Below are positions 30,078-33,729 of a DNA stretch of 33,729 nucleotides, piece by piece (position 1 is the stretch's first letter; the number at the start of each line of letters is the position of its first letter). The DNA lies in the IMG/VR virus record IMGVR_UViG_3300030107_004787, positions 1-33,729 of that record; one strand, written 5' to 3'. A program made the translations under genes and the position numbers. The stretch comes from a virus. The notes under the pieces were generated by a model. It saw only the letters and a program-made list of their open reading frames with translations, ran no database searches and was not told the DNA's origin.

Positions 30078-32320
30078 TGGCATTAAGTCAACCGCATGCA
30101 GATTATACTTCTGCGCTAACCAGTGGTATGATTGAAGATTATTTGGTGGTATTGCATTATTATAATTCATCTTCCAGTGGTCAAGTTGGTATAAGCCTTA
30201 ACACATCTTCTTCAATAACCATTAACAGTGCCAGCACTTCATTTACACCTGCAATAATGTCCCCACCAACAATAAGGGAAAAAATAGACCTTAGAACCTA
30301 TAAATCAAGTGTAGCCAATATATCACTATCTGTGGCAGACTTTCCAACAAGTGAATCCACATTTCCACTAAGCAATGATGCAGGTTTATTTTCAGGTGAG
30401 TTTTATGAAAACAGTGGCAGTAGATATTATATAAATCAAAAAGTTGAAATTTTTAGCATGCTTAATGATTCAAATGATATTGCCAAATGTTTAAAGATTT
30501 TTGAAGGTAGGCTTGCAGACGTTCAGCAAAACTGGATGGGTAAAACATTAAAACTACAAATTACTTCTTATAATCCATTTGACCATATAACAATTCCAAC
30601 AGCTAGGGATAATGTTGAAAACACACCTGCGCCAATAACTTATGGAAGTTATACACCCAATGCTTATAATGACTATGCAACCAGTGTTGATTTATGGCAA
30701 GCACCAATTTTAGATAAAGGTAAACAGGGGTATGTTAGGGCTTTGCTTAGAGATAGTACAATAGCTTCTGATGCGCACCCACATTTATGGGATGAATTAT
30801 TGGAAAAATTTATTCCTATTGGGATTAATAATTCAGGTGGGCTAGATAGTGCTTCTGAAGCCTATAACGGTTTAAATATTTCTTATGCAGATAAAAGACT
30901 TTATAGGTTGGTAAAGTCAAAACCCTTTGCGGTAACTGGTTCAGGCACAAATTTAGAAAACGCTTATGCAGTACCAAACGCAGACAGCACTGCTAATTTT
31001 GGAACAACACAAAATGCAGGTGTTTCTGCTACAGGTTCACAACAATCAACAACAGACACAAATGAAATAGTAACCTATTCCCTTCCACAGTTTTCAGGCG
31101 CACCTACAGCCTACACAATTACTATTGTTTATAAATTAAAAGGCTCTGCGGATTCAGGTGTTAATTATACTGATGCAACTATTCAACTAGATGCAAGGGT
31201 TGATGACACCACATTTTCTACTGGTGGCAACAATTCCACATGGAATCCTTCCACTAATGAATTAAGTATGTCAGATGGAAGTGGCGCAGACACAGCAACA
31301 TCAGGTTTAATTACCCAATCATTTACTGTTAATGTGGCTACCACAGATGGCTATCCTGACACACTTTCATTAAGAACTTCAGGAACTTTTGATGAATATG
31401 AAGGCTCAGGAAATTTAAAGCATTATGCGGAACTTTATGACATAAGAATTAATGCAACCTGCGCTGTTGACCTATCCCAATCAAATAAAAACCTGCAATC
31501 AGGCATGCGTGAAATTTTAGGAATAGACCATTTATATTGTGGGGCTAATGGCTACACCCAAAGTTGGGCAACTAGCACACTGGTCACAACTATAATTGAC
31601 ATGCACAGGGATTTGGTTTATAGGTTTGGTGGCATTACAGCAACACCTACAAATTGGTCAACTTTAGATTCAGCAAGGTCAAATTATACTGTAACCTACA
31701 GTGAGTACAAAGAACAAACACTGCAACAATTATTAGATAGGTGTCAATTTGAAGGCAATTTTATTTTTAAAACAGACTGTCAGGGGGCTTATAAATATAT
31801 TGACCCACACCCAAGTGGCGGAAGTGCAACTAGCACAGATGGTGGAAGTTTAATTTTTAGAAAAAGTGAAATAAACAACATTAGTTTTAAACTGTCACCT
31901 ATTACTTCAGTCATAACAAAATTGAAAATGAAATATGACCAACACCCTGCAACACAAAAATGGCAAACAATAAGCACTGAAACAAATTCAACACCTAGAA
32001 CCAACTATAACTTTGGCAACTTAACCAATGAAAACACACAAGAATTAGCATTTAGTATTTTAAATAACAGCACAGGTTTATCAGAATGGAAAACTAGAAA
32101 ATTTGCACACTTTGGTGAACCAAGACTAATCTGTTCATTTGATGTTTTTAACCCAAAATATTATTACTTAGAAGTTGGTGATAGATTTTTATTTCATACA
32201 GATATTGGATATGTTCTTGGCAAAGACTTAGGTGATGATGAAGTTGGTTTTATAATTACAGAAACAAAAAGAACCATAGGCAAGATAAGTGTTAAAGGTT
32301 TTTGGTTAGGTGAAGCATAG
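30077..32320 (+). CDS. Tail-tip/baseplate hub protein (747 aa)
   Basis: Directly follows the tape measure, the usual place of distal tail or hub proteins. The N-terminus is beta-rich (IREKIDLRTYKSSVANISLSVADFP, VEIFSMLNDSNDIAKCLKIFEGRL), the middle is Ser/Thr/Asn-rich, and the C-terminal part (SEYKEQTLQQLLDRCQFEGNFIFKTDCQGAYKYIDPHP, YYYLEVGDRFLFHTDIGYV) resembles hub proteins that form a tube-like ring. No enzyme motif seen. The start overlaps the previous stop by one base. Confidence 0.72.
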   Translation: MALSQPHADYTSALTSGMIEDYLVVLHYYNSSSSGQVGISLNTSSSITINSASTSFTPAIMSPPTIREKIDLRTYKSSVANISLSVADFPTSESTFPLSNDAGLFSGEFYENSGSRYYINQKVEIFSMLNDSNDIAKCLKIFEGRLADVQQNWMGKTLKLQITSYNPFDHITIPTARDNVENTPAPITYGSYTPNAYNDYATSVDLWQAPILDKGKQGYVRALLRDSTIASDAHPHLWDELLEKFIPIGINNSGGLDSASEAYNGLNISYADKRLYRLVKSKPFAVTGSGTNLENAYAVPNADSTANFGTTQNAGVSATGSQQSTTDTNEIVTYSLPQFSGAPTAYTITIVYKLKGSADSGVNYTDATIQLDARVDDTTFSTGGNNSTWNPSTNELSMSDGSGADTATSGLITQSFTVNVATTDGYPDTLSLRTSGTFDEYEGSGNLKHYAELYDIRINATCAVDLSQSNKNLQSGMREILGIDHLYCGANGYTQSWATSTLVTTIIDMHRDLVYRFGGITATPTNWSTLDSARSNYTVTYSEYKEQTLQQLLDRCQFEGNFIFKTDCQGAYKYIDPHPSGGSATSTDGGSLIFRKSEINNISFKLSPITSVITKLKMKYDQHPATQKWQTISTETNSTPRTNYNFGNLTNENTQELAFSILNNSTGLSEWKTRKFAHFGEPRLICSFDVFNPKYYYLEVGDRFLFHTDIGYVLGKDLGDDEVGFIITETKRTIGKISVKGFWLGEA

Positions 32321-32365
32321 GGTGTGTAAACAGTCTGAAAGACAAAAAATTGAAAGGAAACTATA

Positions 32366-32755
32366 ATGGCTGTGACTAGCGCAAAGTTTGGTGAAAATGG
32401 GTCAGGCAATAATAATGCAAATTACTCACCTTCAACCAACCCCCAAATTGGTATTAGATATGGAAGAAATTATAATGGAATAGTAATTAAAAAAGCTTAT
32501 GATAACACAGCCTACACTACCCAAAAATTTGGCAGAAAAAGAAGCTGGACTTTGAATTATACGCATTTGGATAGTACAGACAAAGGCAAGCTGGAAGCGT
32601 TATTTGAATATACAGTTGGACAATTAAAGCCATTTTATTTTTCTGAAGATGGCACAAATTATTCTTATCAAGTTAGGTTTACGCAAACCAATTTAGAATT
32701 TACAGAAGTTGCTTATAGTGTTTTTAGTACACAGTTAGCATTTGAAGAAGTTTAA
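32366..32755 (+). CDS. Small tail protein, last gene of the late operon (129 aa)
   Basis: gaaaggaaactataATG start after a 45-base gap. Asn/Gly/Tyr-rich N-terminus, then KFGRKRSWTLNYTHLDSTDKGKLEALFEY and PFYFSEDGTNYSYQVRFTQTNLEF, the kind of small beta sandwich common in tail-tip proteins. It is followed by a terminator. Exact family not recognised. Confidence 0.65.
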   Translation: MAVTSAKFGENGSGNNNANYSPSTNPQIGIRYGRNYNGIVIKKAYDNTAYTTQKFGRKRSWTLNYTHLDSTDKGKLEALFEYTVGQLKPFYFSEDGTNYSYQVRFTQTNLEFTEVAYSVFSTQLAFEEV

Positions 32756-32799
32756 AAGTTTAAGTTTGGGGCATTTGTTGGGGTTTGAATTTCAGTTTA

Positions 32800-32825
32800 A
32801 AAACAGGCTAAAATACCTGTTTTTT
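32800..32825 (+). terminator. Rho-independent terminator of the late operon
   Basis: AAAACAGG (32800-32807), 8-base loop, CCTGTTTT (32816-32823), T-run to 32825. An outer inverted repeat, TTTGGGGCA (32765-32773) with TGCCCCAAA (32860-32868), encloses it. Confidence 0.9.
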
Positions 32826-33099
32826 GCCCAATTTTGCCTTCTCTATAAAATCCCAAATTTGCCCCAAATAGCCACTTTTTTAATTTTTTTGAATCCAAGT
32901 ATGTATAGATAACTTTACAACATATAAATAAACCTACCCCCCTTAAAATCAATTTAACCCAAACTTAATAATTTTAAGCAAAATCACTACTTTTGCCTTA
33001 ATTTTTTAAGTATTTAACACTTTATTAACTCTTAGCTAACAGCTATAAATATTATAAAAATAATGATATTTATAATAAATTATAATGTGTAAATAAAGC
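32826..33099. other. AT-rich intergenic region without a gene
   Basis: About 270 bases between the late terminator and the SprT promoter. It holds the right arm of the outer inverted repeat, long A/T stretches (33040-33090), and TAACACTTTATTAA (33015-33028) that recurs at 8469-8482 next to another AT-rich stretch. No ORF above about 15 codons with a ribosome-binding site. A replication origin is possible but I see no clear iterons. Confidence 0.55.
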
Positions 33100-33128
33100 T
33101 TGACAAGTTCTGTTTAAACAGTTTACCT
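33100..33128 (+). promoter_or_regulatory. Promoter of the SprT-like gene (family member 4)
   Basis: TTGACA (33100-33105), 17-bp spacer, TTACCT (33123-33128) continuing TTAG. The spacer contains the palindrome CTGTTTAAACAG (33110-33121), so a dimeric regulator binding there would cover the promoter and repress it. Confidence 0.65.
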
Positions 33129-33166
33129 TTAGGGGTATGTTTAATCAAAAGAAAGAGAGTAAACAA

Positions 33167-33729
33167 ATGAAACACAAAACAAGAGAATCATGGATAAGAA
33201 AAGTAGCCATGATTTTAAATAAAAAAATCTTAGTGCCAAGTGTCTATCAGGCAATGCCATTAAGAAAAGTAAACAAGGTAGTAGTGTCAGGTGAAACTAT
33301 TGAAAAACTACCTATTAATAAAATACAATTTTCTTGCGCTTATTCACCCAATATGAGAGTTAGCCAAGTGGTTGTAGATAAACAAGTAGATGCTAAAGTT
33401 AGAGCCATTGGACAGTGCCATTATGATTATGAAGTTACTGGTGAAGCTAAAGGCAAATTCCTTACCAACATCTTTATTAGCCCAAAGCTAGATAATCCAG
33501 TTACAGTTGCAGAAGTTATCTTGCATGAGTTAATCCACACTATGAGCAAAGGACATGGACACAAGGGTGCTTTTAGATGGATTGGTGAAGCATGTGGTTT
33601 AGCATTTACACCAAAAGGTAAGGGTCACACCTATGCACTTCCTGAATTAAAATCTAAATTAAAAGATATTGTAAAGGAAGCAGGCACATACCCACACCAA
33701 AAGTGGATTCCAAATAAGAGTTACAAAAA
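33167..33729 (+). CDS. SprT-like zinc metalloprotein, N-terminal part (continues at 1-456)
   Basis: ATG 33167 follows the shared initiation motif gaaagagagtaaacaaATG. 188 codons lie here; with 1-456 (overlap removed) the protein is 305 residues. The zinc motif is HELIH (H120, E121, H124) with GHGHKGAFRWIGEACG just after, the SprT-like arrangement found in many phages. SprT/SPRTN-type proteins bind or degrade DNA-associated proteins; the phage role is not established. It has its own promoter and is separate from the early operon. Confidence 0.85.
   Translation, partial: MKHKTRESWIRKVAMILNKKILVPSVYQAMPLRKVNKVVVSGETIEKLPINKIQFSCAYSPNMRVSQVVVDKQVDAKVRAIGQCHYDYEVTGEAKGKFLTNIFISPKLDNPVTVAEVILHELIHTMSKGHGHKGAFRWIGEACGLAFTPKGKGHTYALPELKSKLKDIVKEAGTYPHQKWIPNKSYK
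33629..33729. repeat. Terminal direct repeat, right copy
   Basis: Matches bases 1-101 except for c at 33631 against t at base 3. See the left copy; together they show circularity. Confidence 0.95.

Noticed and set aside
1-33729. CRISPR array, tRNA genes, insertion sequences, integrase
   Set aside because: I looked for regular repeat-spacer patterns, cloverleaf-like segments with CCA-type ends, transposase motifs and tyrosine or serine recombinases and saw none.

Overview
The window is an essentially complete genome of a tailed, long-tailed (siphovirus-type) bacteriophage. The first 101 bases recur at the right end with one mismatch, and the gene cut at the right edge continues in frame at the left edge, so this is a circular (or circularly permuted) molecule of about 33.6 kb opened inside a SprT-like gene. 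The DNA is AT-rich, every convincing gene is on the + strand, and I see no integrase, CI/Cro-type divergent switch or tRNA; a virulent phage is the simplest reading. The host is not identifiable. The gene set (S74-chaperoned fibre with repeated ATELNLLDG-like motifs, small conserved proteins of the MAGKGDK and MPNKKSKQAKR kinds) resembles phages from aquatic, often marine, metagenomes, which is inference.

Layout. (1) 33100-33729 plus 1-599: promoter, SprT-like Zn protein, tiny membrane protein, terminator. (2) 635-6474: early/replication operon with a candidate ADP-ribosyltransferase-fold protein, DUF7694-like protein, XRE-type HTH, DUF1071/Sak3-type annealing protein, DUF3310 protein, replication initiator, NinG/Rap-like HNH protein, PD-(D/E)XK-like nuclease and several small proteins, closed by a terminator. 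(3) 6517-7203: a promoter-to-terminator unit of about 650 nt without a credible ORF, full of hairpins and apparently built of two related halves; the best candidate here for an undescribed large noncoding RNA. (4) 7232-8429: two unknown genes with their own promoter and terminator. (5) 8431-8552: AT-rich regulatory region with a palindrome and an extended -10 promoter. (6) 8679-32825: the late operon: packaging (TerS, TerL), portal, MuF-like protein, scaffold, capsid, a 1690-residue fibre with a C-terminal S74 chaperone, a dense cassette of very small membrane and coiled-coil proteins with a transglycosylase-like lysin, a metallophosphoesterase, then neck proteins, tail tube, tail assembly chaperones, tape measure and tail-tip proteins, ended by a terminator.

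How it works together. Promoters at 635, 6517, 7232 and 33100 share an unusual common sequence (TTGACAAGT, 17-bp spacer, and in two of them TTACCTTTAG), and two of them also share an identical 28-bp terminator-side block, so the non-structural units probably form one regulon. The late block is served by a different promoter (8524-8552) preceded by the 12-bp palindrome CTGTTTAAACAG that also sits in the 33100 promoter and at the terS/terL junction. The tail chaperones are linked by a textbook -1 frameshift signal (A AAA AAG plus a downstream stem). On reading the whole sequence I found no GATC site at all, and also no GGCC or CCGG, which points to strong past restriction pressure.
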